Source: Allobosea sp. (GTDB lineage: Bacteria; Pseudomonadota; Alphaproteobacteria; Rhizobiales; Kaistiaceae). From it: a stretch of 64,000 nt of DNA. The DNA is taken from NCBI GenBank assembly GCA_017307955.1, contig JAFKFV010000008.1, positions 62,001 through 126,000 of the forward strand, read 5' to 3'. Shown one piece after another: positions 37,663-45,649 of the stretch. The notes beneath the pieces were generated by a model that was not told where the DNA came from, searched no databases, and worked only from the letters and a program-made list of their open reading frames with translations. The position numbers were made by a program, and so were the translations under genes. Position 1 is the stretch's first letter; each line of letters begins with the position of its first letter.

Positions 37663-38646
37663 ATGATGTTCGAGAGATTGAAGAAGGGCCTCCGGATCGC
37701 GGTCGCGGCCCTGCCGCTGGTGGCGGGCGGCGTGGCTGTCGCCGAGGCGGACGGCCTCAAGGTCGCGATGGTGCTGCCCGGCCCGATCAGCGACAATGAC
37801 TGGAACTCGGTCGGCTATAACGGACTGCAGGCCGCCGCCAAGGAGCTTGGCATCGAGGTCGCCTATTCGGAGAACGTCTCCGATGCCGACGCCGAGCGCA
37901 TCCTGCGCGACTATGCCTCCCGCGGCTACGGCCTCGTCTTCGCCCATTCCTTCTCGTTCGGCGACGCGGCGCTCAATGTCGCCGAGGACTTCCCGGACAC
38001 GGTGTTCATGGCCGGCACCGCCAAGGAGCTGGCGCCCAATCTCGGCACCTATTCCAACCCCGACTACCAGGGCGCCTATCTCGCCGGCATGCTCGGCGCC
38101 GGCGCCTCGAAGACCAAGACGATCGGCTGGGTCGGCGGCATGCCCGCGCCCAACATGCTCGCCAATCTCCACGCCTATGAGGCCGGCGCCAAGGAGATGG
38201 TGCCGGATGCCAAGGTGCTGCACACCTTCATCGGCTCCTGGTTCGACCCGCCCAAGGCCAAGGAAGCGGCCATCGCGCAGGTGGAGCAGGGCGCCGACGT
38301 GCTCTCGGCGCAGGGCGTCGGCGTCATCGACGCGGCGATCGCCAAGAACGTCTTCGCGCTCGGCGCCATGACCGACCAGAACCATCTCGGCCCCAAGGTC
38401 GTGCTGACCTCGGTGACCTGGGACCTCGGACCGCTGGTCACCGCCGTCGCCAAGGCGGTCCAGGACAAGAGCTGGAAGAGCGAGAACTGGTCCTATGGCA
38501 TCCCCGAAGGCTCGGTGAAGCTCGCCGATTTCCACGGCCTCGACGCCGGCGTGCCGCCGGAGGTCCTAAAGGCGGTGCAGGCGAAGTTCGAGGCGATCAA
38601 GTCCGGCGCCTTCACGGTTCCGCTCGATACCTCGAACGTGGAGTAA
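37663..38646 (+). CDS. BMP-family ABC transporter substrate-binding protein
   Basis: A 327-residue basic-membrane-protein (PnrA/Med-like) binding protein with a signal peptide (basic KKGLRIAVAALPLVAGG, cleavage near residue 27). It has LPGPISDNDWNSVGYNG, VFAHSFSFGDAALNVAEDFP and WVGGMPAPNMLANLHAYEAG. This family binds purine nucleosides or related ligands. Tandem ATGs at 37663 and 37666 are both possible starts. The transporter ATPase and permeases follow after a repeat-filled 160-base gap. Confidence 0.92.
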   Translation: MMFERLKKGLRIAVAALPLVAGGVAVAEADGLKVAMVLPGPISDNDWNSVGYNGLQAAAKELGIEVAYSENVSDADAERILRDYASRGYGLVFAHSFSFGDAALNVAEDFPDTVFMAGTAKELAPNLGTYSNPDYQGAYLAGMLGAGASKTKTIGWVGGMPAPNMLANLHAYEAGAKEMVPDAKVLHTFIGSWFDPPKAKEAAIAQVEQGADVLSAQGVGVIDAAIAKNVFALGAMTDQNHLGPKVVLTSVTWDLGPLVTAVAKAVQDKSWKSENWSYGIPEGSVKLADFHGLDAGVPPEVLKAVQAKFEAIKSGAFTVPLDTSNVE

Positions 38647-38651
38647 GGCAC

Positions 38652-38787
38652 CTTCTCACCCTCTCCCGCAAAGCGGGGGAGGGCCAGGGAGGGGGCTTCT
38701 CTGGACGCTGCTCCGGCGCCTGAAGTCGTCTCCTGCCCAACGCAGATCCCCTCTTTCCATCTCTCCCCACAAGGGGGGAGAGGGCCT
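38652..38787. repeat. Paired inverted palindromic repeat inside the BMP importer operon
   Basis: Copy one (38652-38701) has CTCTCCCGCAAAGCGGGGGA and then CAGGGAGGGGG; the inverted copy (38747-38787) has CCCCTCTTTCCATCTCTCCC and GGGGGGAGAGGG. It is the same family as 32704-32841. It lies between the binding-protein gene and its ATPase, where such stem-loops can stabilise the abundant upstream message. Confidence 0.8.
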
Positions 38788-38806
38788 ATCGCCCCGATCG
38801 CGGCCA

Positions 38807-40357
38807 ATGACCGAAGCGCCTCCCCTTCTTTCCATGCGCGGCATTCGCGTCGCCTTCGGGCCGGTCGTCGCCAATGACGATGTCGATCTTCAGGTCGCCG
38901 CGGGCGAGATCCATGCGCTCCTCGGCGAGAATGGGGCCGGGAAATCGACGCTGATGCGCGTTCTCGCCGGGCTGATCGTTCCGGTCGCGGGCGAAGTCCG
39001 GATCGATGGCGCGGTCGAGCCGCTCGGCTCGCCGCATGAGGCGATGCGGCTCGGCATCGGCATGGTGCACCAGCATTTCATGCTCGTGCCGACGCTGACC
39101 GTGGCCGAGAATGTCTGCCTCGGCCTCCCGTCCACCGGCCGCTTCCTCCCCGATCTCAAGGCGGCTGGCCGCCGCATCCGCGATCTCGCCAGCCGCCATT
39201 CGCTGGAGATCGATCCCGATGCACGGATCGCCGATCTTTCGGTCGCCGGACGGCAGCGAGTCGAGATCCTAAAGGCGCTGTTCCGCGGCGCGCGCATCCT
39301 CATCCTCGACGAGCCGACCGCCGTGCTGACGCCGCAGGAGACCGAGGGCCTCTTCCGCATCCTGCGCGCGCTCGCCGCCGCCGGGACGGCGATCATCTTC
39401 ATCAGCCACAAGCTAAACGAGGTCATGGCGCTGACGGAGACGATCACCGTGCTCCGGCAGGGCCGGGTCGCGGCGACGCTCCGCACCGCCGATACCGACG
39501 CTCGCGCCCTCGCCCGGCTGATGGTCGGTGCCGATGTGCGCCTGCCGACGCTGGAGGACGAGCGGGCGGCGGCGCCTCACGACGATGGAAAAAGCAACGC
39601 AGCCGCGCGGACGATCCTCGCCGTTTCCGGCCTCGTCTGCCGCGACGCCGACGGGGTGGCGCGCGTCGATGGCGCCAGCCTCGAGGTCGGCGCCGGGGAG
39701 ATCGTCGGCCTTGCCGGTGTCGACGGCAACGGCCAGCAGGAACTGGCCGAGGCGATCGTCGGCTTGCGCGCGGCCGAGGCCGGGCGGATCGCAATCTCCG
39801 GCGAGGACGTGACACGCGCCAGCGTCGCGCGGCGCATCGCGCTCGGCCTCGCGCATATTCCCGAGGACCGCCATCACACGGCGCTGGTCGAGCCGCTCGC
39901 CATCCGCGACAACATCGCGCTGGAGCGGATCGGCGAGCCGCCGCTCTCGCGCCGCGGCTGGATCGACCGCAAGGCCGTGGCAAGGCTCGCGGCCGAGGTC
40001 ATGGCCGCCTTCGACATCCGCGCCTCGGGGCCGGGCCAGACGGCCGGCACGTTGTCGGGCGGCAACCAGCAGAAGATCGTGCTCGGCCGCGCGCTCAGCC
40101 GCGATCCGAGCCTCGTCGTCGCGGTACAGCCGGCGCGCGGCCTCGATGTCGGCGCGACGGCCTTCGTGCATCGCCAGCTGCTGGCCCGGCGGGCGGCCGG
40201 CGCGGGCGTGCTGCTGGTCTCGACCGAGCTCGACGAGATCCTCGCCCTCTCCGACCGGATCCTCGTCGTCTACAAGGGTCGCATCGTCGGCGCCATGGCG
40301 CGGCGCGACATCTCGGTCGAGCGACTGGGGCTGATGATGGCAGGAAAAGCGGCGTGA
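38807..40357 (+). CDS. BMP-type ABC transporter ATPase (two ABC domains)
   Basis: A 516-residue protein with two ABC domains (about 1-240 and 265-510), as in NupA/YufO and ribose-type importers. The first has Walker A LLGENGAGKSTLMRVLAG and Walker B ILILDEPTAVLTP. The second has a degenerate Walker A (GVDGNGQQELAEAIVG) and an LSGGNQQKIVLGRAL signature. The start is ATG at 38807. Its stop overlaps the next gene (TGATG). Confidence 0.94.
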   Translation: MTEAPPLLSMRGIRVAFGPVVANDDVDLQVAAGEIHALLGENGAGKSTLMRVLAGLIVPVAGEVRIDGAVEPLGSPHEAMRLGIGMVHQHFMLVPTLTVAENVCLGLPSTGRFLPDLKAAGRRIRDLASRHSLEIDPDARIADLSVAGRQRVEILKALFRGARILILDEPTAVLTPQETEGLFRILRALAAAGTAIIFISHKLNEVMALTETITVLRQGRVAATLRTADTDARALARLMVGADVRLPTLEDERAAAPHDDGKSNAAARTILAVSGLVCRDADGVARVDGASLEVGAGEIVGLAGVDGNGQQELAEAIVGLRAAEAGRIAISGEDVTRASVARRIALGLAHIPEDRHHTALVEPLAIRDNIALERIGEPPLSRRGWIDRKAVARLAAEVMAAFDIRASGPGQTAGTLSGGNQQKIVLGRALSRDPSLVVAVQPARGLDVGATAFVHRQLLARRAAGAGVLLVSTELDEILALSDRILVVYKGRIVGAMARRDISVERLGLMMAGKAA

Positions 40358-41445
40358 TGGGCAGCATGAACGCGATCCTCGCCCGCCTGCCGGCGGGCCT
40401 TGCCGGAAGCGTCGCCGCGGTGCTCGCCGCCTTCCTCGTCGGCGCGGCGCTGATCGCCGCCGTGGGCGTCAGCCCCGTCACCGCCTATGCCGCGCTCTTC
40501 GAAGCGGCGCTCGGCAGCGCCAACGGCCTCGCCGAGACGCTGGTGCGCACCGTGCCGCTCGCGCTTTGCGGGCTCGGCATCGCCCTCGCCTTCCGCGCCG
40601 GCGTCTTCAATGTCGGCGCCGAGGGCCAGCTCTTCGTCGGCGGGGCGGCAGCGGGCGCCATCGGCGTCGCCGGCGCCGGCCTGCCCTCGATCGTGCTGCT
40701 GCCCGCCATGGCGCTTTCGGCGATGATCGCCGGTGCCGCCTGGTCGGGCATCGCCGCCGTGCTGAAGCTGCGCTTCCGCGCCGACGAGCTGATCACCACG
40801 ATCATGCTCAACTATGTCGCCATCCACCTCGTCTCCTTCCTGCTGCACGGCCCGCTCAAGGACCCGAACGGCGCGCTGGCGCAGACCGCGCGGCTGACCA
40901 GCGACGGGCGGCTGCCGGTGCTGCTCGGCGGCACGCGGCTCCATGCCGGCATCCTGATCGTGCTCGTCGCGGCGATCCTCGCGCATCTCTTCCTCTGGCG
41001 GCGGACGGAAGGATTTCGCCTGCGCGTCGTCGGACTCAACCAGCGCGCGGCGCTGAATGCCGGCATGAATGTGCGGCGCGCGGTGCTGATCGGCTTCCTC
41101 GCCTGCGGGGCGCTCGCCGGGCTCGCCGGCTTCTCGGAGGTCGCGGGCGTGCAGCGCCGCATGATCGAGAATCTCTCGCCCGGCTATGGCTATACGGCGA
41201 TCATCGTCGCGCTGCTCGGCCAGACGAGCCCGTTCGGCGTCGTCGCCGCCGCCTTCCTGTTCGCCGCGCTGCAGATCGGCGCCACGACGATGGAATCGGC
41301 GGCCGGCGTGCCCTCGACGCTGACGACGGTCATCCAGGGGCTTGTCGTGCTCTTCCTGATCGGGCGCGACGCGATCCCGCTGATCGGCGATGCGCTGGCG
41401 CGGCTTGGCGATGCGCTGGCGCGGCTTGGACGGAAGAGCGCCTGA
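40357..41445 (+). CDS. BMP-type ABC transporter permease 1
   Basis: A 362-residue membrane permease of the BPD_transp_2 family with about eight to ten hydrophobic segments. It has AFRAGVFNVGAEGQLFVGG and NQRAALNAGMNVRRAVLIGF, which are family hallmarks. The ATG at 40357 overlaps the ATPase stop; the GTG three bases earlier is less likely. It pairs with the following permease, one base apart. Confidence 0.92.
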   Translation: MGSMNAILARLPAGLAGSVAAVLAAFLVGAALIAAVGVSPVTAYAALFEAALGSANGLAETLVRTVPLALCGLGIALAFRAGVFNVGAEGQLFVGGAAAGAIGVAGAGLPSIVLLPAMALSAMIAGAAWSGIAAVLKLRFRADELITTIMLNYVAIHLVSFLLHGPLKDPNGALAQTARLTSDGRLPVLLGGTRLHAGILIVLVAAILAHLFLWRRTEGFRLRVVGLNQRAALNAGMNVRRAVLIGFLACGALAGLAGFSEVAGVQRRMIENLSPGYGYTAIIVALLGQTSPFGVVAAAFLFAALQIGATTMESAAGVPSTLTTVIQGLVVLFLIGRDAIPLIGDALARLGDALARLGRKSA

Positions 41446-41446
41446 C

Positions 41447-42391
41447 ATGCTGGCCGTGCTCACCGATCCCGCCTTTGCCGGCTTCCTCTCGGCGACGATG
41501 CGCCTCGCAGTGCCGATCCTGCTCGCGGCGCTGGGCGGGCTCTATGCCGAGCGCTCGGGCGTGCTCAATATCGGCCTCGAAGGGGCGATGCTCACCGGCG
41601 CCTTTGTCGGCTTCGTCACCGCCTATGCGACGGGCAGCATCGCCGTCGCGGTGCCGGCCGCCATCGCCGCGGGCGGGCTGTTCGGGATCGTGCTCGCCTT
41701 CTATGCGGTGACGCTCGGCGCCAACCAGGTGGTGGTCGGGATCGCGATGAACCTCGTCGCGGTCGGCGTCACCTCCTTCTTCTATCGGCTCATCTTCGGC
41801 GCCGGCACCGACCGGCCGCGCATCGACACGCTGCTGCCGCCCGATTTTGGCGCTCTGGCCGACTGGCCGCTGATCGGGCCGCTGCTTTTCCGCCAGGACG
41901 CGCTCGCCTTCCTGGCGCTGGCGCTGGTGCCGCTCACTTGGTTCGTGATCGCCAGGACCCGCTTCGGCCTCGACATCCGCGCCGTCGGCGAGCATCCGGA
42001 GGCGGCCGAGACGCTCGGCGTCAATGTCACCAGGGTCCGCTATGGCGCCGTGGCGATCTCTTCAGGGCTCGCCGGCTTCGGCGGGGCGACGCTGTCGCTG
42101 GCGGCGACCGGCGTCTTCCTCGACGGCATGACCGCCGGGCGCGGCTATATCGCGCTCGCCATCCTCATTCTCGGGCGGCGACATCCGCTCGGCGTGCTCG
42201 GCGCGGCGCTCCTCTTCGGGGCGGCCGACGCGCTGCAATTGCGCGCGCAGATTCTGCCGACCGGGCTTCCGTTCCAGTTCCTGCTGATGCTTCCCTATGT
42301 GCTCACCATCGTCGTGCTGGCCGGCTTCGCCGGTCGCGGCGGCGCCCCGGCGGCGCTCGGCGTTCCGTTCCGCCGCCTGAAGAAGGATTGA
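41447..42391 (+). CDS. BMP-type ABC transporter permease 2
   Basis: A 314-residue permease of the same family, with ERSGVLNIGLEGAMLTGAF near the N-terminus and AVGEHPEAAETLGVNVTRVR in the middle. The start is ATG at 41447 (MLAVLTDPAFAGFL), one base after the previous stop; an in-frame upstream ATG at 41390 would overlap that gene. It completes the importer of one binding protein, one double ATPase and two permeases. Confidence 0.92.
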   Translation: MLAVLTDPAFAGFLSATMRLAVPILLAALGGLYAERSGVLNIGLEGAMLTGAFVGFVTAYATGSIAVAVPAAIAAGGLFGIVLAFYAVTLGANQVVVGIAMNLVAVGVTSFFYRLIFGAGTDRPRIDTLLPPDFGALADWPLIGPLLFRQDALAFLALALVPLTWFVIARTRFGLDIRAVGEHPEAAETLGVNVTRVRYGAVAISSGLAGFGGATLSLAATGVFLDGMTAGRGYIALAILILGRRHPLGVLGAALLFGAADALQLRAQILPTGLPFQFLLMLPYVLTIVVLAGFAGRGGAPAALGVPFRRLKKD

Positions 42392-42395
42392 TCCG

Positions 42396-43130
42396 ATGCT
42401 CGATCTTCGCGCCGCCACCTCGCCAGAGGTCGCCGAGGCTCTTTCGCGCGGCGACGCAGTCGCCGTGCTCGCCGTCGGCGCGGAGGAGCAACATGGCGCG
42501 CATCTGCCGCTCTCGACCGATACGGTGATGGCTCAAGGCGTCGCGACGCGGATCGCCGAGGGGCTCGGCAATGCGCTGCTGCTGCCGCCCCTCGCCTATG
42601 GCGACGCCTGGAACAACGAGGGCTTCGCGGGCACGCTGTCGCTTTCACCCGATACGCTGCGCGCGGTGCTCACCGATCTCGGGCGCGGGGTGAAGCGGCT
42701 CGGCGTCACGGCGCTCGTCATCGTCAACGGCCATTTCGGCAACCGAGAGCCGATCGCGCTCGCGGCGCGGGTGCTGACGGGCGAGGGGCTCCGCGTGCTC
42801 CATCTCGACTATCCGGGCATGGAGCGGATTGCCGGCGACATCTGCGACAGTACGCCCGCCGCGCCGACCTTCTATCATGCCGACGAGGTCGAGACCTCGA
42901 TGATGCTGGCGCTGGCGCCCCAGCTGGTGCGCATGGAGAAGGCGGCGCCGGAATATCCGACGTTCCCCGAGACCTTCGGCATGGAGCCGATGCAGCTCTC
43001 GAGATTCAACCGCTCCGGCGTCTTCGGCGATCCTCGCCCGGCCACCGCGGAGAAGGGCGAGGCCCTGATCGCCGGCATCGCCGCGGAAAGCCTCGGCATC
43101 ATCACCCGTTTCCTCGACCGCTCCGCTTGA
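42396..43130 (+). CDS. Creatininase-family amidohydrolase
   Basis: A 244-residue creatininase superfamily protein. The metal motif GAEEQHGAHLPLSTDT gives E31, H33 and D42, and the later HADEVETSMMLAL block supplies a further Glu. The superfamily opens cyclic amides: creatinine, the FAPy intermediate of riboflavin/F420 synthesis, and others. It begins four bases after the permease stop, so it is in the importer operon and probably hydrolyses an imported cyclic compound. True creatinine activity is uncertain. Confidence 0.85.
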   Translation: MLDLRAATSPEVAEALSRGDAVAVLAVGAEEQHGAHLPLSTDTVMAQGVATRIAEGLGNALLLPPLAYGDAWNNEGFAGTLSLSPDTLRAVLTDLGRGVKRLGVTALVIVNGHFGNREPIALAARVLTGEGLRVLHLDYPGMERIAGDICDSTPAAPTFYHADEVETSMMLALAPQLVRMEKAAPEYPTFPETFGMEPMQLSRFNRSGVFGDPRPATAEKGEALIAGIAAESLGIITRFLDRSA

Positions 43131-43197
43131 CAAGCCGCGCCGGCGCAACCAAGGCTCGCCCCACAATCAGCCATGCGGCGAGCGCAAGGTCCGACCA

Positions 43198-44391
43198 TTG
43201 GGCGCCACCTTTCTCCTCGTCATCAATTTCGCGATCGGCCTCGCCTTCGCCATCACCTTTCTCGCGCTCGCCTGGCGGAGCGGGGTGGCGCTGTCGCGCT
43301 GGTGCGCCGCCGGTTTCCTCTCAGCCTCCGCGACGGTGACGGCCGAGGCGCTGTCGCCCGTCATCCCCTCGGTGCGGGTGACCTCGACGCTGTCCTTCTC
43401 GATGCTGATGCTGGCGCTGACACTGATCTCGGCCGGACTCATGCGGCATTACCGGCCGGGCGCGCATATCGGCTGGCTGTTCGCCATCGCGCTCGCCGCC
43501 TCGCTCTTCAACACCGTCGTGCTCGTCGACCAGCCGCGCGGCTACCCGCTCAACGCCTTCGGCTATCAGGCTCCCTTCGCGCTGATGACGGCGATCGGCG
43601 CCGGCGCCATCCTGATGCTCTCGCCGCGGCGACCGGTCGACCTCGTGCTCGCGACGGTGCTCGCGCTCTCGGCGGTGCAATTCCTCGCAAAGGCCGCGAT
43701 CGCGGTCGCGACGAAGACCGGCCCGGGGGTCAAGATCTATCTCTCCAGCGACTACGCCTTCTATTCGCAGACGGCGGGGGGCATCCTGTCGCTGCTGCTC
43801 GGCATCGCGCTGATCGGGCTCGTCGCCGTCGAGGTGATGGCCGCTGCCTCGCGGCGGATGCGGCACGACGATCTTTCCGGCACGCTGACGCGCGGCGCCT
43901 TCCTCGAGGCGGCGAGCGAGCGCCTCGCCCGCGCGCCGGGCGGCATGCCGATGGCGCTCATCATGTGCGACCTCGACCATTTCAAGCAGATCAATGACGG
44001 CTTCGGCCATGCGGCGGGCGACGCGGTGATCAGCGCCTTCGCCGGAAATCTCATCGCGCTGGCCGGCGAAGAGGGTGTGTGCGGGCGCATCGGCGGCGAG
44101 GAGTTCTGCGTGCTCCTGCCCGATTGCGGCGCGGCGGCAGCGCATATCTATGTCGATGCCATCCGCGGCCTCAACGCCATGACCGCCGTCCCGCTGCTCC
44201 CCGATCAGCACCGCGTGACGGCGAGCTTCGGCATCGCCATCACCGGGCGGGACGAGCCGGTCGAGGCGGCGATGCGGCGCGCCGATCTCGCGCTCTATGC
44301 CGCCAAGTCGGCCGGCCGCGACCGCTGGCAGATGGCGCCGCAGGTGGCCGAGATGCCGCTTGGCACGGCCGGCCTCGGCCTCGCAGGCTGA
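43198..44391 (+). CDS. Membrane-bound diguanylate cyclase (GGDEF)
   Basis: A 397-residue protein with six or so N-terminal membrane helices (about 1-215) and a C-terminal GGDEF domain (225-385). The active-site loop is GGEEF at 299-303 in GRIGGEEFCVLLPD, with CDLDHFKQINDGFGHAAGD upstream, so it should make cyclic-di-GMP. The RxxD inhibitory site before GGEEF is absent (EEGVCGR). The start is TTG at 43198. It follows the creatininase gene by 67 bases and may or may not share its transcript. Confidence 0.9.
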   Translation: MGATFLLVINFAIGLAFAITFLALAWRSGVALSRWCAAGFLSASATVTAEALSPVIPSVRVTSTLSFSMLMLALTLISAGLMRHYRPGAHIGWLFAIALAASLFNTVVLVDQPRGYPLNAFGYQAPFALMTAIGAGAILMLSPRRPVDLVLATVLALSAVQFLAKAAIAVATKTGPGVKIYLSSDYAFYSQTAGGILSLLLGIALIGLVAVEVMAAASRRMRHDDLSGTLTRGAFLEAASERLARAPGGMPMALIMCDLDHFKQINDGFGHAAGDAVISAFAGNLIALAGEEGVCGRIGGEEFCVLLPDCGAAAAHIYVDAIRGLNAMTAVPLLPDQHRVTASFGIAITGRDEPVEAAMRRADLALYAAKSAGRDRWQMAPQVAEMPLGTAGLGLAG

Positions 44392-44560
44392 GACCCGTTT
44401 CCCGCCTTCGCCTCGCAGGCTGCAACGCGCCTTGCAAATTGCAACGGGGCTTCCGGAAAGACCCCGTTAAGATTGACGATATCTTGGCGCGATCGACGCA
44501 ATTTGAACCATATCTTGTGGCTTCTCGCAGGACGGCGCGCTGGCAAGACGCTTGCGACAG

Positions 44561-44586
44561 GAAGATCAGGCTGATCTTCAGGTTTT
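44561..44586 (+). terminator. Terminator-like hairpin upstream of the kinase operon
   Basis: GAAGATCA (44561-44568) pairs with TGATCTTC (44572-44579) around a three-base loop, followed by AGG and TTTT (44583-44586). It may end the upstream transcript or act as an attenuator in the kinase leader. The stem is short in GC pairs for this genome. Confidence 0.5.
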
Positions 44587-44607
44587 GCGTAATCAGCTAG
44601 ACCCGGA

Positions 44608-44645
44608 CGGAGAGGGGAACTGTCGACCCCCGGAACCCCTCTCCG
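44608..44645 (+). promoter_or_regulatory. Ten-base inverted repeat in the kinase leader
   Basis: CGGAGAGGGG (44608-44617) and CCCCTCTCCG (44636-44645) are exact complements with an 18-base loop, about 110 bases before the kinase start. The first arm resembles an SD. It could be an RNA switch or an operator; nothing further supports either. Confidence 0.35.
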
Positions 44646-44755
44646 ATCCGCCTCGTCACGGGTGTGACGCGCGACCTTGCATCCGGCATCGACTGCGGCT
44701 TGAGTGACAGCTGAGGCTTCTCGCCTCGCCGGCCGATCCGTCGAGAACCGCATCC

Positions 44756-45640
44756 ATGCAGCATCATCAAAATCCCGAGGCGCTGGCCGCCTCGCTCGCC
44801 TGCTGGAGCGGGCCGATCACGCTCGCGCCGCTGCCGGGCGGGCTCACCAACACCAATTTCCTCGTCGAGGACGGCGGCCGCAAATATGTCGTGCGGATCG
44901 GCGGCGATCTCAAAGTGCATGGCATCGTGCGCTCGATCGAGCTGGCCGCGAGCCGGGCGGCCGCCGCGGCCGGCATCTCGCCGATCGTCGTGCATGCCGA
45001 GCCCGGCGCGATGGTGCTCGACTATATAGAGGGCAAGACGCTGACACCGGAGGACATCCGCGATCCGCGCATGCTGGCGCGCCTCGTGCCGCTGATCCGC
45101 CATGCCCATCGCGACATCCCGCGCTTCTTCCGCGGCCCCGCGCCGATGTTCTGGCCCTTCCAGGTGATCCGCGACTACACGCACACGCTGGAGGAGGGCG
45201 AGAGCAACTATCTTCCGATACTGGTGCGCCTGCTCGACGCCGCCGACCGGCTGGAGACGGCGGTCGGGCCGATCGAGCTCGTCTTCGGCCATAACGACCT
45301 GCTCGCCGCCAACTTCATCGACGACGGCACGCGGGTGTGGCTGGTCGACTGGGACTATGCGGGCTTCAACTCGCCGCTGTTCGATCTCGGCGGCCTCGCC
45401 TCCAACAATTCGCTGTCGACGGCCGAGAACGAGTGGCTGCTGGAGCATTATTTCGACCGGCCGCTCGACGACAGCTGCCGGCGCAAGGCGCTGGCGATGC
45501 AGGCCGCCTCGCTGCTGCGCGAGACGATGTGGAGCATGGTCTCCGAGATCCACAGCAGCCTGAAGGTGGATTACGTCGCCTATACCCATGAGAATCTGAG
45601 ACGCTTCGAGGCGGCGCTCGCCGCGTTCGAGAAGGCGTGA
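44756..45640 (+). CDS. APH/choline-kinase-fold phosphotransferase
   Basis: A 294-residue kinase-fold protein of the aminoglycoside phosphotransferase/choline kinase family. It has LPGGLTNTNFLVEDGGRKYV in the nucleotide-binding lobe, the catalytic loop FGHNDLLAANFI and the metal motif VDWDYAG. Its pattern is closest to choline/ethanolamine or thiamine kinases. It starts at 44756 and is followed nine bases later by a dimethylglycine-dehydrogenase-like gene, so its substrate may be an amino alcohol or methylated amine. Confidence 0.85.
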   Translation: MQHHQNPEALAASLACWSGPITLAPLPGGLTNTNFLVEDGGRKYVVRIGGDLKVHGIVRSIELAASRAAAAAGISPIVVHAEPGAMVLDYIEGKTLTPEDIRDPRMLARLVPLIRHAHRDIPRFFRGPAPMFWPFQVIRDYTHTLEEGESNYLPILVRLLDAADRLETAVGPIELVFGHNDLLAANFIDDGTRVWLVDWDYAGFNSPLFDLGGLASNNSLSTAENEWLLEHYFDRPLDDSCRRKALAMQAASLLRETMWSMVSEIHSSLKVDYVAYTHENLRRFEAALAAFEKA

Positions 45641-45649
45641 GGGGCGGAC

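Larger units (their letters stand above)
44392..44755. other. 364-base gap rich in inverted repeats
   Basis: The region lies between the diguanylate cyclase and the kinase gene and has no coding frame I can support. It holds three exact inverted repeats: AACGGGG/CCCCGTT (44443-44449, 44462-44468), GAAGATCA/TGATCTTC (44561-44579) and CGGAGAGGGG/CCCCTCTCCG (44608-44645). No known riboswitch consensus was recognised. Confidence 0.6.

Noticed and set aside
44600..44650. A glycine riboswitch before the DMGDH-like operon
   Set aside because: The stem is present but the conserved core bases of the glycine aptamer are not.
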